Below, one piece after another: positions 8,810 through 17,478 of a stretch of 64,000 nt of DNA. The position numbers and the translations under genes were made by a program. Under the pieces are notes generated by a model. The model did not search any database. It worked only from the letters and a program-made list of their open reading frames with translations, and had not been told where the DNA came from. This DNA comes from Prevotella sp. Its GTDB lineage: Bacteria; Bacteroidota; Bacteroidia; Bacteroidales; Bacteroidaceae. The stretch lies in contig JAFLSE010000003.1 in NCBI GenBank assembly GCA_022511075.1, positions 1 through 64,000 on the forward strand, read 5' to 3'. Position 1 is the first letter of the stretch, and the number at the start of each line of letters is the position of its first letter.

Positions 8810-8893
8810 CTTATTATGATTGATAAACAATGAAAAAGTTGCATCCTATTAGTGTATTTTAACTGTAAATGTACATTTTTCAATATTTTTTTG

Positions 8894-8901
8894 TACCTTT
8901 G
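8894..8901 (+). promoter_or_regulatory. -7 box of purL
   Basis: TACCTTTG at 8894-8901, 36 bp before the ATG at 8938. No clear TTTG is at the -33 position. Confidence 0.55.
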
Positions 8902-8937
8902 CGGCAAAATTCAAACACTATATATTATAAATAAGGT

Positions 8938-11900
8938 ATGATATTGTTTTTTCAGACACCGCAAAAGAGTGTGATAGCAACTGAAACAGACCATCAGTTG
9001 AATCAAGAGGAAATCAAGGCACTATGCTGGCTCTACGGCAATGCTAAGCTTGTGGAGGCAGAAACGATGGAAGGACACTTCGTAGGTCCTCGCCGTGAAA
9101 TGGTGACTCCATGGAGCACCAACGCCGTGGAGATAACCCAGAACATGAACCTCAATGGTATAATCCGAATAGAGGAATATTTCCCCGTGGCTGACGAGAA
9201 CGCCGAGCACGACCCGATGCTGCAACGCATGTATGGCGGACTGAACCAAGACATTTTCACAATCAACATAAAGCCAGAGCCGATAAAGCACGTTGACAAC
9301 CTTGAGCAGTACAACGAGCAGGAAGGTCTTGCCCTTTCGCCCGAGGAGATTGAATATCTGCACAAGATTGAGCAGGAACTGAATCGTCCTTTGACCGACA
9401 GCGAGATATTCGGCTTTGCGCAGATAAACTCCGAGCACTGCCGTCACAAGATATTCGGCGGCACATTTATCATTGACGGCAAGGAGATGGAGAACAGCCT
9501 GTTTGCAATGATAAAGCGCACGACACAGGAAAACCCAAACAAGATTTTGTCTGCCTATAAAGACAACGTGGCATTTGCACAAGGTCCTATCGTTGAGCAG
9601 TTTGCACCTACCGACCAGACCACAAGCGACTATTTCGAGGTGAAAGAAGTGGAGAGTGTCATTTCGTTGAAGGCAGAGACACACAACTTCCCTACCACCG
9701 TAGAGCCGTTCAACGGAGCAGCCACTGGTACGGGCGGTGAAATCCGCGACCGTATGGGCGGCGGCGTAGGCTCTTGGCCTATAGCCGGCACAGCAGTGTA
9801 TATGACAGCCTATCCGCGTCTTGACGACGGTGCACGCGACTGGGAGCAGATAATGCCAGTGCGCAAATGGCTCTATCAAACACCGGAGCAGATTCTGATA
9901 AAGGCTTCCAACGGTGCAAGCGATTTCGGAAACAAGTTCGGACAGCCTCTCATCTGCGGCTCGGTGCTAACGTTCGAGCACAACGAAGATGCTGCCGATA
10001 CAAAATATGCATACGACAAAGTGATAATGCTTGCCGGCGGCGTGGGCTACGGCACAAAGCGCGACTGTCTGAAAGGTACGCCACGCAAGGGCAACAAGGT
10101 TGTTGTTGTAGGTGGCGACAACTACCGCATCGGTCTTGGCGGCGGCTCGGTATCGTCGGTAGACACAGGTCGCTACAGCAACGGAATAGAACTTAACGCC
10201 GTCCAGCGTGCCAACCCCGAAATGCAGAAACGTGCCTACAACCTTGTGCGTGCGCTCTGCGAGGGTGATGAGAATCCTGTGGTATCAATACACGACCACG
10301 GCTCGGCAGGTCACCTCAACTGTCTCTCCGAACTTGTAGAGGAGTGCGGCGGAAAAATTGACATGACGGCACTGCCCATAGGCGACAAGACATTAAGTTC
10401 AAAGGAGATAATAGCCAACGAGAGTCAGGAGCGCATGGGACTGCTCATAGACGAGCAGCACATCGAGCGAGTGCGCAAGATAGCAGAGCGTGAGCGTGCC
10501 CCGCTATATGTAGTAGGTGAGACAACGGGTGATGCCCACTTCTCATTTGAGCAGGGCGACGGCATTCGTCCGTTCGACCTCGATGTGGCTCAGATGTTTG
10601 GTCATTCTCCCAAGACCGTGATGACCGACGAAACCGTGGAGCGTCACTATAAGGACGTAGAGTATTCACAAAACAAGATAAACGAATATGTAGAGCGTGT
10701 GCTGCAACTTGAAGCTGTTGCCTGCAAGGACTGGCTTACGAACAAGGTTGACCGCTCCGTAACGGGTAAGATAGCACGCCAGCAGTGTCAGGGCGAAATA
10801 CAACTGCCATTGAGCGACTGCGGTGTTGTGGCACTCGACTATCGCGGCAAGCAAGGCATAGCCACTGCCATAGGACATGCTCCGCAGGCAGGTCTTGCCA
10901 ATCCCGAAGCAGGCTCGGTGCTATCTGTTGCCGAGTCGCTTACAAACCTTGTATGGGCACCATTGACAGATGGCATGGACAGCATCAGCCTGTCGGCAAA
11001 CTGGATGTGGCCCTGTCGCTCGCAAAAGGGCGAGGATGCACGCCTCTACTCCGCAGTGCGTGCGCTGAGCGATTTCTGTTGCAGTCTGCACATCAACGTG
11101 CCTACCGGCAAGGACTCGCTTTCATTGAGCCAGCAATATCCCAACGGCGAAAAGATAATCTCTCCGGGAACGGTGATTGTAAGTGCAGGCGGCGAGGTAA
11201 GCGACGTGAGGAAAGTTGTTTCGCCCGTATTGGTAAACAACAAGAATGCCTCAATCTATCACATCGACTTCTCCTTCGACGAGCAGCGCCTCGGCGGCAG
11301 TGCCTTTGCGCAAAGCCTTGGCAAGATTGGCGACGATGTACCCACCGTTACCAATCCCGAATACTTTGCCGACTGCTTCATGGCAGTGCAGGAGATGATT
11401 GGCAAGGGCTGGATTATGGCAGGACACGACATATCGGCAGGAGGTCTCATCACCTGCTTGCTCGAAATGTGCTTTGCCAATCGTGAGGGCGGTATGAACA
11501 TCAACCTCCACAACATCTGCAAGGACGGCGACGTGGTAAAGACACTCTTTGCCGAAAACCCAGGTGTGATTATAGAGGTTAGCGACGAATACAAGCAAGA
11601 GTTTGCCAAGTTTATGGAAGACCTCGGCATAGGCTACGCAAAGATAGGCTACTCCGTGCCCAACAGCCGCAGCATAACAGTGAAGTATAACGACACCGAA
11701 ACATCGTTCGACATCGACCATCTGCGCGATGTATGGTACAGCACATCATACAAACTCGATACTAAACAAAGCTTCAACGGCTGTGCCGCAGAACGTTATA
11801 AGAACTACAAGAACCAGCCGCTCGAAATGAAATTCAATGCCGGCTTCAAGGGTAAGCTATCACAATACGGCTTGCCGGTAGACAACAGTCTGCGCAAATC

Positions 11901-12654
11901 GTCCAAGCTGCCAAAGGCTGCCATTATCCGCGAGAAGGGAACAAACGGCGAGCGCGAAATGGCATACTCACTCTATCTGGCTGGCTTCGACGTGAAGGAC
12001 GTTATGATGACCGACCTCATCAGCGGACGCGAGACACTGGAAGATATCAATATGATTGTGTTCTGCGGAGGCTTCTCTAATTCAGATGTACTCGGCTCTG
12101 CAAAAGGTTGGGCAGGCGCATTCCTCTTCAACCCGAAGGCAAAAGAGGCTCTTGACAAGTTCTATGCGCGCAAGGACACTCTTTCACTTGGTATCTGCAA
12201 CGGTTGCCAACTGATGGTAGAACTCGGACTCACAGGCGCAAAGGGGGCAAAGATGCTGCACAACGACTCGCATAAGTTTGAGAGTGAGTTCGTGTCGCTT
12301 ACCATTCCAGAGAACAACAGTGTGATGTTCGGCTCGTTGAGCGGCAACAAACTCGGTTTGTGGGTAGCTCACGGAGAGGGTAAGTTCCATCTGCCCGAGG
12401 CTGAAAGTACATACAATGTGGTTGCTAAATACAACTACCACGGCTATCCTGCCAACCCTAACGGCTCTGCCTACGACGTTGCAGGACTCTGCTCGGCAGA
12501 CGGTCGCCACCTTGCAATGATGCCCCACTTGGAGCGTGCCATCTTCCCATGGCAGTGTGCCTGGTATCCAGCCAACCGCCGCAACGACGAGATTACCCCA
12601 TGGGTAGAGGCATTCGTCAACGCACGCAAGTGGATTGAGAACTATGGGCTATAA
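8938..12654 (+). CDS. purL: Phosphoribosylformylglycinamidine synthase (large form)
   Basis: A 1238-residue, single-chain FGAM synthase for the fourth step of purine synthesis (FGAR + Gln + ATP to FGAM). The N-terminal PurS-like region is followed by the linker, two AIR-synthase-like ATP domains (INSEHCRHKIFGG, KAETHNFPTTVEPFNGAATGTGGEIRD, and later KDSLSLS and GHDISAGGLITC) and a C-terminal glutaminase domain with the nucleophile in LGICNGCQLM (about residue 1090) and WVAHGEGKFH. Length is slightly under the proteobacterial form (about 1295) and usual for Bacteroidota. The last 11 nt overlap the start of the chromate transporter gene. Confidence 0.97.
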   Translation: MILFFQTPQKSVIATETDHQLNQEEIKALCWLYGNAKLVEAETMEGHFVGPRREMVTPWSTNAVEITQNMNLNGIIRIEEYFPVADENAEHDPMLQRMYGGLNQDIFTINIKPEPIKHVDNLEQYNEQEGLALSPEEIEYLHKIEQELNRPLTDSEIFGFAQINSEHCRHKIFGGTFIIDGKEMENSLFAMIKRTTQENPNKILSAYKDNVAFAQGPIVEQFAPTDQTTSDYFEVKEVESVISLKAETHNFPTTVEPFNGAATGTGGEIRDRMGGGVGSWPIAGTAVYMTAYPRLDDGARDWEQIMPVRKWLYQTPEQILIKASNGASDFGNKFGQPLICGSVLTFEHNEDAADTKYAYDKVIMLAGGVGYGTKRDCLKGTPRKGNKVVVVGGDNYRIGLGGGSVSSVDTGRYSNGIELNAVQRANPEMQKRAYNLVRALCEGDENPVVSIHDHGSAGHLNCLSELVEECGGKIDMTALPIGDKTLSSKEIIANESQERMGLLIDEQHIERVRKIAERERAPLYVVGETTGDAHFSFEQGDGIRPFDLDVAQMFGHSPKTVMTDETVERHYKDVEYSQNKINEYVERVLQLEAVACKDWLTNKVDRSVTGKIARQQCQGEIQLPLSDCGVVALDYRGKQGIATAIGHAPQAGLANPEAGSVLSVAESLTNLVWAPLTDGMDSISLSANWMWPCRSQKGEDARLYSAVRALSDFCCSLHINVPTGKDSLSLSQQYPNGEKIISPGTVIVSAGGEVSDVRKVVSPVLVNNKNASIYHIDFSFDEQRLGGSAFAQSLGKIGDDVPTVTNPEYFADCFMAVQEMIGKGWIMAGHDISAGGLITCLLEMCFANREGGMNINLHNICKDGDVVKTLFAENPGVIIEVSDEYKQEFAKFMEDLGIGYAKIGYSVPNSRSITVKYNDTETSFDIDHLRDVWYSTSYKLDTKQSFNGCAAERYKNYKNQPLEMKFNAGFKGKLSQYGLPVDNSLRKSSKLPKAAIIREKGTNGEREMAYSLYLAGFDVKDVMMTDLISGRETLEDINMIVFCGGFSNSDVLGSAKGWAGAFLFNPKAKEALDKFYARKDTLSLGICNGCQLMVELGLTGAKGAKMLHNDSHKFESEFVSLTIPENNSVMFGSLSGNKLGLWVAHGEGKFHLPEAESTYNVVAKYNYHGYPANPNGSAYDVAGLCSADGRHLAMMPHLERAIFPWQCAWYPANRRNDEITPWVEAFVNARKWIENYGL

Positions 12655-13186
12655 GCAGCAATACTGGGAAAGTTTCAAGACATTCTTTAAGATTGGCATA
12701 TTCACCATTGGTGGTGGATATGCCATGATTCCTTTGATACAGAAAGAGGTGGTGGAGCGTCACCGCTGGGTGAGCCGGGAGGAGATGCTCGACCTCATAG
12801 CCATTGCACAGAGTTGTCCGGGAGTGTTCGCCATAAACATCAGCACATTCATAGGCTATAAACTCAACAAGACCCGTGGCGCCATTTGCACCACATTAGG
12901 CACTGCCCTACCCTCTTTTCTCATTATCCTCCTCATAGCAATGTTCTTCCACGCCTTCAGCGACAATCACGCCGTGCAGGCCATCTTTCGTGGCATACGC
13001 CCTGCCGTGGTAGCCCTCATTGCCGTGCCAACATTTAACCTTGCAAAGAGCGCCGGCATTAACCGGCGCACTATTTGGATTCCTGTTATCTGCGCCCTTG
13101 CTATCTGGGCGCTCGGCGTTTCGCCGATATTCATCATTCTTCTCGCCGCCGTTTGCGGCTATGTGTGGGGCAAAATGGGATTATAA
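12644..13186 (+). CDS. Chromate transporter, single CHR domain
   Basis: 180 residues, an integral membrane protein with about five or six hydrophobic segments. The N-terminal CHR signature is present (FFKIGIFTIGGGYAMIPLIQKEVV and IAQSCPGVFAINISTFIGYK). Short-chain CHR proteins usually work as a pair encoded by neighbouring genes; here the next gene is mcrC on the other strand, so only one half is present. The ATG at 12644 lies inside the end of purL, so translation is probably coupled. Chromate as substrate is only a family name; the physiological anion is unknown. Confidence 0.85.
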   Translation: MGYKQQYWESFKTFFKIGIFTIGGGYAMIPLIQKEVVERHRWVSREEMLDLIAIAQSCPGVFAINISTFIGYKLNKTRGAICTTLGTALPSFLIILLIAMFFHAFSDNHAVQAIFRGIRPAVVALIAVPTFNLAKSAGINRRTIWIPVICALAIWALGVSPIFIILLAAVCGYVWGKMGL

Positions 13187-13210
13187 GACTATGTGTCAAT
13201 TCCATATCGA

Positions 13211-13256
13211 AATTCCTTAATGTTACAATGTTACATTGTTACAATGTTACATTTTC
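13211..13256 (+). repeat. Dispersed TTAATGTTACAATGTT repeat, left copy
   Basis: AATTCCTTAATGTTACAATG at 13211-13230 (22 identical bases to 13232) is followed by further ATGTTACA words. The same 22 bp occurs inverted at 17032-17053, on the other side of the McrBC-DUF1016 operon, and a related direct copy is at 17199-17239. Confidence 0.75.
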
Positions 13257-13349
13257 GTTATTTACGTTTTTTCACTATGCGTTCTTTACCATTTTCAAAG
13301 TTAATCCTTTTATCTCTTGCTTATCTTCCTTTTCCATATCTCCTTATCT

Positions 13350-14390
13350 TTACACTTCTATGAGTTCGTCTAATTGTCTGCTTATTTCCTTGAAATCCTG
13401 GCATAAATCCAATGACTTGAAATATATCATATTCCCATCTGCTGTTTGCATTTGACCGTCTGGCGTTATTTCCTCCTGGGTTTTGGCATACAACAGCATT
13501 CCGTCAACCTTACCAGTATGCCCCTTGTCATAATTGTTGACATAGGCATAAATCTGATATAAATTATCCGAATGTATCTTGGCTTTGTCAAATTGGTATT
13601 GCATAGCGCTGCCATAATACTTTGTGTCGATAATAAGTGTCCTGTCCTTAAGGGTTAAAAGAATATCGGTCTGCATAATGGGCAGTATGTTCGCAGAAGA
13701 GTTTTCTTCATCTATATTCCAGTCTATCTGAGCTGCCCGGGCATTCGTTTTAGGGTGATGCCTCCTGTAATATTCCAATACGAAACGCTCAAAAAGCCTG
13801 TTCATGTGGTCGTCGGAAAACTCACGCATCTTGTACTGTCCGCTTTCTGTTGTCAGCAACATACCGTCTGTTATGAAATAGCAGATATACAGCAACATAC
13901 GATAGTTTTTACAGTTGCGGTCAAAGCGCAGCATATTCCACTGAACAGTCCGCACATCTATTGCGTCCACCCCCGAGAAGAAAAGCATTAAGCGTCTCAT
14001 TTCCGCTTTTTTCTCTTTCTTCACTGATGAATGTTTTAACAAGACAGAAATTGTTGATGCTAACACTTGATTAAACAGATTGTTTTCCGAAAGTTCATCA
14101 TATCCGCAAGCCAGTCGGTTTGAGTGCCTCATTTTCTGCTTAATGGTCTCGTTTACGTTCAATTTTCCACGCAGTGTTGCCATACATTCCTTATGGGGGA
14201 TATATTCACGGTGCAGTCCTTGTTTCAGCTGAAAAGAGATGCCACGTATCAGTATTTCGGCAAACAAGTCGTGTATCTCTTCAAAGTCTTCGCCGGCAAT
14301 CTCAGCATAGTTGTTTTGCCTAAGGTCTTGGAAAGCATAGGCAAGCATATAGTAAACGTTGCGGATAAGTATGCCCTTGTCGTTTGTCAT
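13350..14390 (-). CDS. mcrC: McrC-family nuclease subunit
   Basis: 346 residues of the McrC/McrBC family. The start (ILIRNVYYMLAYAF) is typical of the family, and the C-terminal PD-(D/E)XK fold is visible at about residues 245-265: MQTDILLTLKDRTLIIDTKYY, with the Asp and the D-x-K pair. In McrBC systems this subunit cuts DNA while McrB translocates. The ATG (14388-14390) overlaps the mcrB stop by 4 nt (ATGA), so translation is coupled. It is the last gene of the DUF1016-mcrB-mcrC operon. Confidence 0.9.
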   Translation of the reverse strand: MTNDKGILIRNVYYMLAYAFQDLRQNNYAEIAGEDFEEIHDLFAEILIRGISFQLKQGLHREYIPHKECMATLRGKLNVNETIKQKMRHSNRLACGYDELSENNLFNQVLASTISVLLKHSSVKKEKKAEMRRLMLFFSGVDAIDVRTVQWNMLRFDRNCKNYRMLLYICYFITDGMLLTTESGQYKMREFSDDHMNRLFERFVLEYYRRHHPKTNARAAQIDWNIDEENSSANILPIMQTDILLTLKDRTLIIDTKYYGSAMQYQFDKAKIHSDNLYQIYAYVNNYDKGHTGKVDGMLLYAKTQEEITPDGQMQTADGNMIYFKSLDLCQDFKEISRQLDELIEV

Positions 14391-15670
14391 TGAGCCAGTT
14401 TAATCAATTTGTCTGCTTCTTCCTTGAATTTCTTGTCATTGTCAAACCAATACTCGCGGAGCATCGGAATTATGTCAAACTCCACAACATTCTGCAGCCA
14501 CTTTTCATCACAAATCGTCTGCTCACAGAAATAACTATGACCAATGCAAAATCCCGCTCCGAGAGAGTCGTCTTTCACGATAGTCTCGTTCAAATGTGTT
14601 ACAGCCTCTATGACTTTGTCAAACTTCTCATTGCCCAAACTCTTTTGATAGTTCTTGAAACCTTTTGAATCAAAGCCTGGGCGCATCTCAAAGAAACTGA
14701 AACGGCGGCGCAATGCATAGTCAATCATGGCAAGGCTCCTGTCGGCTGTGTTCATCATGCCTATTATGTATATATTGTCAGGCACATGGAACAAATCGTC
14801 GTTGTATGCTAATTTTATATGCTTGTTGCGATAGCCTTTTTCAATCAGCATCAGCAGTTCACCGAATATCTTACTCAGATTGCCACGGTTTATTTCATCA
14901 ATAATAAAGAAATAATCCCTTTCTGCGTCTGCGGCAGCCTTCTTGCAGAACTTGTAAAACACGCCCTCCTTGATTACGAATCCTCCGTTGTCGGTCGGCT
15001 TGTAGCCCATAATAAAATCCTCGTAAGTATAGTTTTGGTGGAATTGCACCATTTCCACCCTGCTGTCATCTTTTTCTCCCATCATGGAGTATGCCAGCCG
15101 CATTGCAGAAAAAGTCTTGCCAACACCCGGCGCACCTTGCAGAATAACATTCTTTTTGCAAAGAAGCAGATTGTGCAGTCTGTCGTAATCGCCTTCATCA
15201 ATATACACCTCACTCAAGAAATCGTCTTTCGAATATGACAGGGTTTTCTTTTGGGGAGGTGTTGGGTCGTTCTGTGTATTCTCGCTTATTTCATCAGATT
15301 TACTATCGTTTTTACTTATACGTTTCTTTCTGCTTGTATTGATGTATTCAACATAGGCAGGATATTGCATAAGAATTTTTCCGTCAATCTTTTTAGGATT
15401 GGTTGCAAGCAAATCGATACCCTGTTTGGTAATAATGTATGAATTCCTTTTTTTATTATCGATAAGACCGGCGCGTGATAAGTGAGTTTTTACCCATCCT
15501 GTCCTATTTTGTATTGTTATATGACCACCTGAATATCTTCTATTTCTTTCTTCTTGTGTAAGATTGAAGTAGTCACTTACAGCCTCTGTACATTCTTTTA
15601 AGGTATGTTCTTTACCATCACTCAGGTATTGCAAAAATGGTAATATTATTTCATAAAAACTGGGTATCAT
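14387..15670 (-). CDS. mcrB: McrB-like AAA+ GTPase of an McrBC restriction system
   Basis: 427 residues. The N-terminal part (about 1-95) is a winged-helix domain like the Mrr N-terminus (FYEIILPFLQYLSDGKEHTLK ... TGWVKTHLSRAGLID), which replaces the methyl-cytosine-binding DUF3578 domain of E. coli McrB; it may define the DNA specificity. A charged linker (about 110-150) leads to the AAA+ domain with Walker A GAPGVGKT, Walker B FFIIDEINRGNLSKIFGE and the McrB hallmark MNTADRSLAMIDYALRRRF. It is shorter than E. coli McrB (459). It lies 27 bp after the DUF1016 gene and overlaps mcrC by 4 nt. Confidence 0.92.
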   Translation of the reverse strand: MIPSFYEIILPFLQYLSDGKEHTLKECTEAVSDYFNLTQEERNRRYSGGHITIQNRTGWVKTHLSRAGLIDNKKRNSYIITKQGIDLLATNPKKIDGKILMQYPAYVEYINTSRKKRISKNDSKSDEISENTQNDPTPPQKKTLSYSKDDFLSEVYIDEGDYDRLHNLLLCKKNVILQGAPGVGKTFSAMRLAYSMMGEKDDSRVEMVQFHQNYTYEDFIMGYKPTDNGGFVIKEGVFYKFCKKAAADAERDYFFIIDEINRGNLSKIFGELLMLIEKGYRNKHIKLAYNDDLFHVPDNIYIIGMMNTADRSLAMIDYALRRRFSFFEMRPGFDSKGFKNYQKSLGNEKFDKVIEAVTHLNETIVKDDSLGAGFCIGHSYFCEQTICDEKWLQNVVEFDIIPMLREYWFDNDKKFKEEADKLIKLAQ

Positions 15671-15697
15671 CTTATATTCTTTTTTGTGCCTTATTTT

Positions 15698-16864
15698 TTA
15701 TTCCTTCTCCTTAAAATCCTCTTCCGAGATGTTCTCTATTAGATAGTTCCTTATTTCTTCTTCAGACGGCAGTTGCAAGCGATATTTGCTTACAAACAAG
15801 TTTTCAGACAATCCTTCTGTTGCATATCGTACAGTGGTCTCGCCATAGTCGGTACACAGCAGAATGCCAATAGGCGGATTGTCATCTTCTTGCATAACCT
15901 CGTGCTTATAGTAGTTTAGGTATAGATTTAATTGTGAGGCATATTCATGACGGAAACGGTCTATCTTCAAATCTACAACGACATGGCATTTCAGAATGCG
16001 ATGATAGAAGATAAGGTCTGCCTTAAAATAGTCATTGTCAACAAGAATGCGCTTCTGGCGTGCCTCAAAGCAGAAACCTCGCCCCATTTCCAAAAGAAAT
16101 TGTTGCATGTGGTTGAGTATTGCCGTTTCCAGCTTTGTTTCCGTGAAAACATCTTGCGACTGCAAACCAAGGAATTCGAGCGTAACAGGATTATGAAGAA
16201 TATCCCGTGGCGAAAGTTGTTGTGAATCCTTCATAGTCAGTTTCTGCATTGCCAACTTGTCTTTAGACAATCCCATTCGTTCAAAATAAAGTGATGACAC
16301 CTGACGGTCGAGTTCCCTCACAGTCCAACAACCACGAATAGCCTCTTGCTCGTAAAAAGCACGTTTCAAAGGGTCTTCTATATTTGTCAGATAAAGTAAT
16401 GACGAGAAATTGAGACGATTGAAGAGTTTAGTTGGCGGTGTTGCCCATTCCTCTAATTTGGCGGACATTGTCTGCCAAATTTCATTTCCTTGATTTTCAG
16501 GCGCTTGTAATTTGGCGGACAGCGTCCGCCAAATTGAAGGCTTGCCAATGCTTTGTGCCTGAACGTTATTGCTTTGGATAAAGTTTTCAACCTCATACCC
16601 CAAAGAAGGATAAACCAAATATACCTGTCTGTATTCGCGAAGTCTGCGTGGCTCCATACCACGACAATTCAATCTTTCTGCCAATCTGTTAATAAGTTTG
16701 TCTCCATACTTTGCACGATCTTCACCGTTCTGCTCAAACTCCACAATATAGCAGCCAACAAGCCAATTGCGTGCGGTAAGCGACAGGTTGACTGCGTGGG
16801 CAGCTTGTGCTTGAAGCGCATTATGCACAAAACTAATATGACCTACTAACGAATCAAAATCCAT
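15698..16864 (-). CDS. DUF1016 (YhcG-family) PD-(D/E)XK nuclease, copy 1
   Basis: 388 residues. The N-terminal DUF1016_N domain (about 10-100) contains NWLVGCYIVEFEQNGEDRAKYG and the arginine-rich RGMEPRRLREYRQVYLVYP. The C-terminal PD-(D/E)XK domain (about 240-365) shows the catalytic D and D-x-K in DLIFYHRILKCHVVVDLKI and the family motif PPIGILLCT. Between them lies a linker with two units, IWRTLSAKL (about 111-119) and IWQTMSAKL (about 129-137). Each unit is encoded by a 27-bp DNA palindrome (16509-16535 and 16455-16481). It is the first gene of an operon with mcrB and mcrC, with its own promoter at 16910-16940. A defence role is inferred from context. Its link to McrBC (regulator, accessory nuclease or specificity factor) is unknown. 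Confidence 0.9.
   Translation of the reverse strand: MDFDSLVGHISFVHNALQAQAAHAVNLSLTARNWLVGCYIVEFEQNGEDRAKYGDKLINRLAERLNCRGMEPRRLREYRQVYLVYPSLGYEVENFIQSNNVQAQSIGKPSIWRTLSAKLQAPENQGNEIWQTMSAKLEEWATPPTKLFNRLNFSSLLYLTNIEDPLKRAFYEQEAIRGCWTVRELDRQVSSLYFERMGLSKDKLAMQKLTMKDSQQLSPRDILHNPVTLEFLGLQSQDVFTETKLETAILNHMQQFLLEMGRGFCFEARQKRILVDNDYFKADLIFYHRILKCHVVVDLKIDRFRHEYASQLNLYLNYYKHEVMQEDDNPPIGILLCTDYGETTVRYATEGLSENLFVSKYRLQLPSEEEIRNYLIENISEEDFKEKE
16455..16481. repeat. 27-bp coding palindrome A in DUF1016 copy 1
   Basis: The left arm AATTTGGCGGACA and the right arm TGTCTGCCAAATT around one central base differ at one position only. On the coding strand it gives the nine residues IWQTMSAKL. Confidence 0.9.
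16509..16535. repeat. 27-bp coding palindrome B in DUF1016 copy 1
   Basis: Perfect 12-bp arms, AATTTGGCGGAC and GTCCGCCAAATT, around a 3-nt centre. It encodes IWRTLSAKL and lies 54 bp (18 codons) from palindrome A. Confidence 0.9.
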
Positions 16865-16909
16865 ACTTGTTAATTTCTGAGTGTATTGGGCTGTTTTTCT
16901 TTCCGCCTA

Positions 16910-16940
16910 CAAAGTTACAAAAAAAATCTGAAACAACAAA
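16910..16940 (-). promoter_or_regulatory. Promoter of the DUF1016-mcrB-mcrC operon
   Basis: Minus strand: -33 TTTG (16937-16940), 19-nt spacer, -7 TAACTTTG (16910-16917), about 45 bp before the DUF1016 ATG. Confidence 0.7.
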
Positions 16941-17010
16941 ATCACTGCTGTTAAGTTTTTAGAAAAACCATTTTACCAACCAACACCACTTTACCCACCT
17001 TTAACTGAAT

Positions 17011-17053
17011 TTTGTAACTTTGTAACATTGCAACATTGTAACATTAAGGAATT
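17011..17053 (-). repeat. Dispersed TTAATGTTACAATGTT repeat, inverted copy
   Basis: The reverse complement of 17032-17053 is identical over 22 bp to 13211-13232. Together the two copies frame the McrBC-DUF1016 operon as inverted repeats. Confidence 0.75.
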
Positions 17054-17124
17054 TCCATTTTGTTGAGGCTGAAAATTGAAAGGAAAAGGGTGATAATTGC
17101 TTACGGATTTATAGTATATTAATT

Positions 17125-17159
17125 TTATTATAATATATATATATTATATATTATAATAA
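17125..17159. repeat. 35-bp AT-only palindrome
   Basis: A perfect 15-bp stem, TTATTATAATATATA and its complement TATATATTATAATAA, around TATAT. There is no T-tract or GC in the stem, so it is not a usual terminator. It could extrude as a cruciform. Confidence 0.7.
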
Positions 17160-17198
17160 CTTATTAGGATGCGAGCTTTCTTTGCATAGTCGAAAATG

Positions 17199-17239
17199 CT
17201 TAATGTTACAATGTTGCAATGTTACAATGTTGCATTTTC
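17199..17239 (+). repeat. Dispersed TTAATGTTACAATGTT repeat, third copy
   Basis: CTTAATGTTACAATGTTGCA and then a second ATGTTACAATGTTGCA. It has the same orientation as the copy at 13211 and is itself part of an outer inverted pair (GCTTAATG ... CATTAAGC). Confidence 0.65.
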
Positions 17240-17377
17240 ACATTAAGCGATGTTTAATGCCTAACCGCCGCTTGCCGCTCCGTCGACAATCGAAGCCAGC
17301 TTCAACGGGCATCGAAACGGCATTCAAGAGGCATCGAAACGGCAAGCGATGGGCATCGAGAATAGTTAGTTATAAGT

Positions 17378-17475
17378 GATTAGTGTTCAGTGTTTAGTTA
17401 TTAGCTAACTGCATCTGGACACAGACAACGGAACACTGACAACTAATCACTAAACACTGAACACTAATCACTAAA
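17378..17475. repeat. TTAGTG/CACTAA mosaic repeat, second copy
   Basis: GATTAGTGTTCAGTGTTTAG, TTAGCTAACTGCATCTGGAC and several CACTAAACACTGAACAC words match the block at 138-300 in order. It is a dispersed intergenic repeat. Confidence 0.7.
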
Positions 17476-17478
17476 AAG

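Larger units (their letters stand above)
16865..17478. other. Gene-free 614-bp region with several repeat types
   Basis: No coding region is supported here. In order it holds the promoter of the DUF1016 operon (16910-16940), an inverted copy of the TTAATGTTACAATGTT repeat (about 17011-17053), a 35-bp AT palindrome (17125-17159), a direct copy of the same repeat (17199-17239), short GGCATCGAAACGGCA repeats (about 17285-17355), and a TTAGTG/CACTAA mosaic repeat (17378-17475) that abuts the pectate lyase gene. Confidence 0.7.

Noticed and set aside
17125..17159. Rho-independent terminator
   Set aside because: The stem has no G-C pair and no gene ends nearby.
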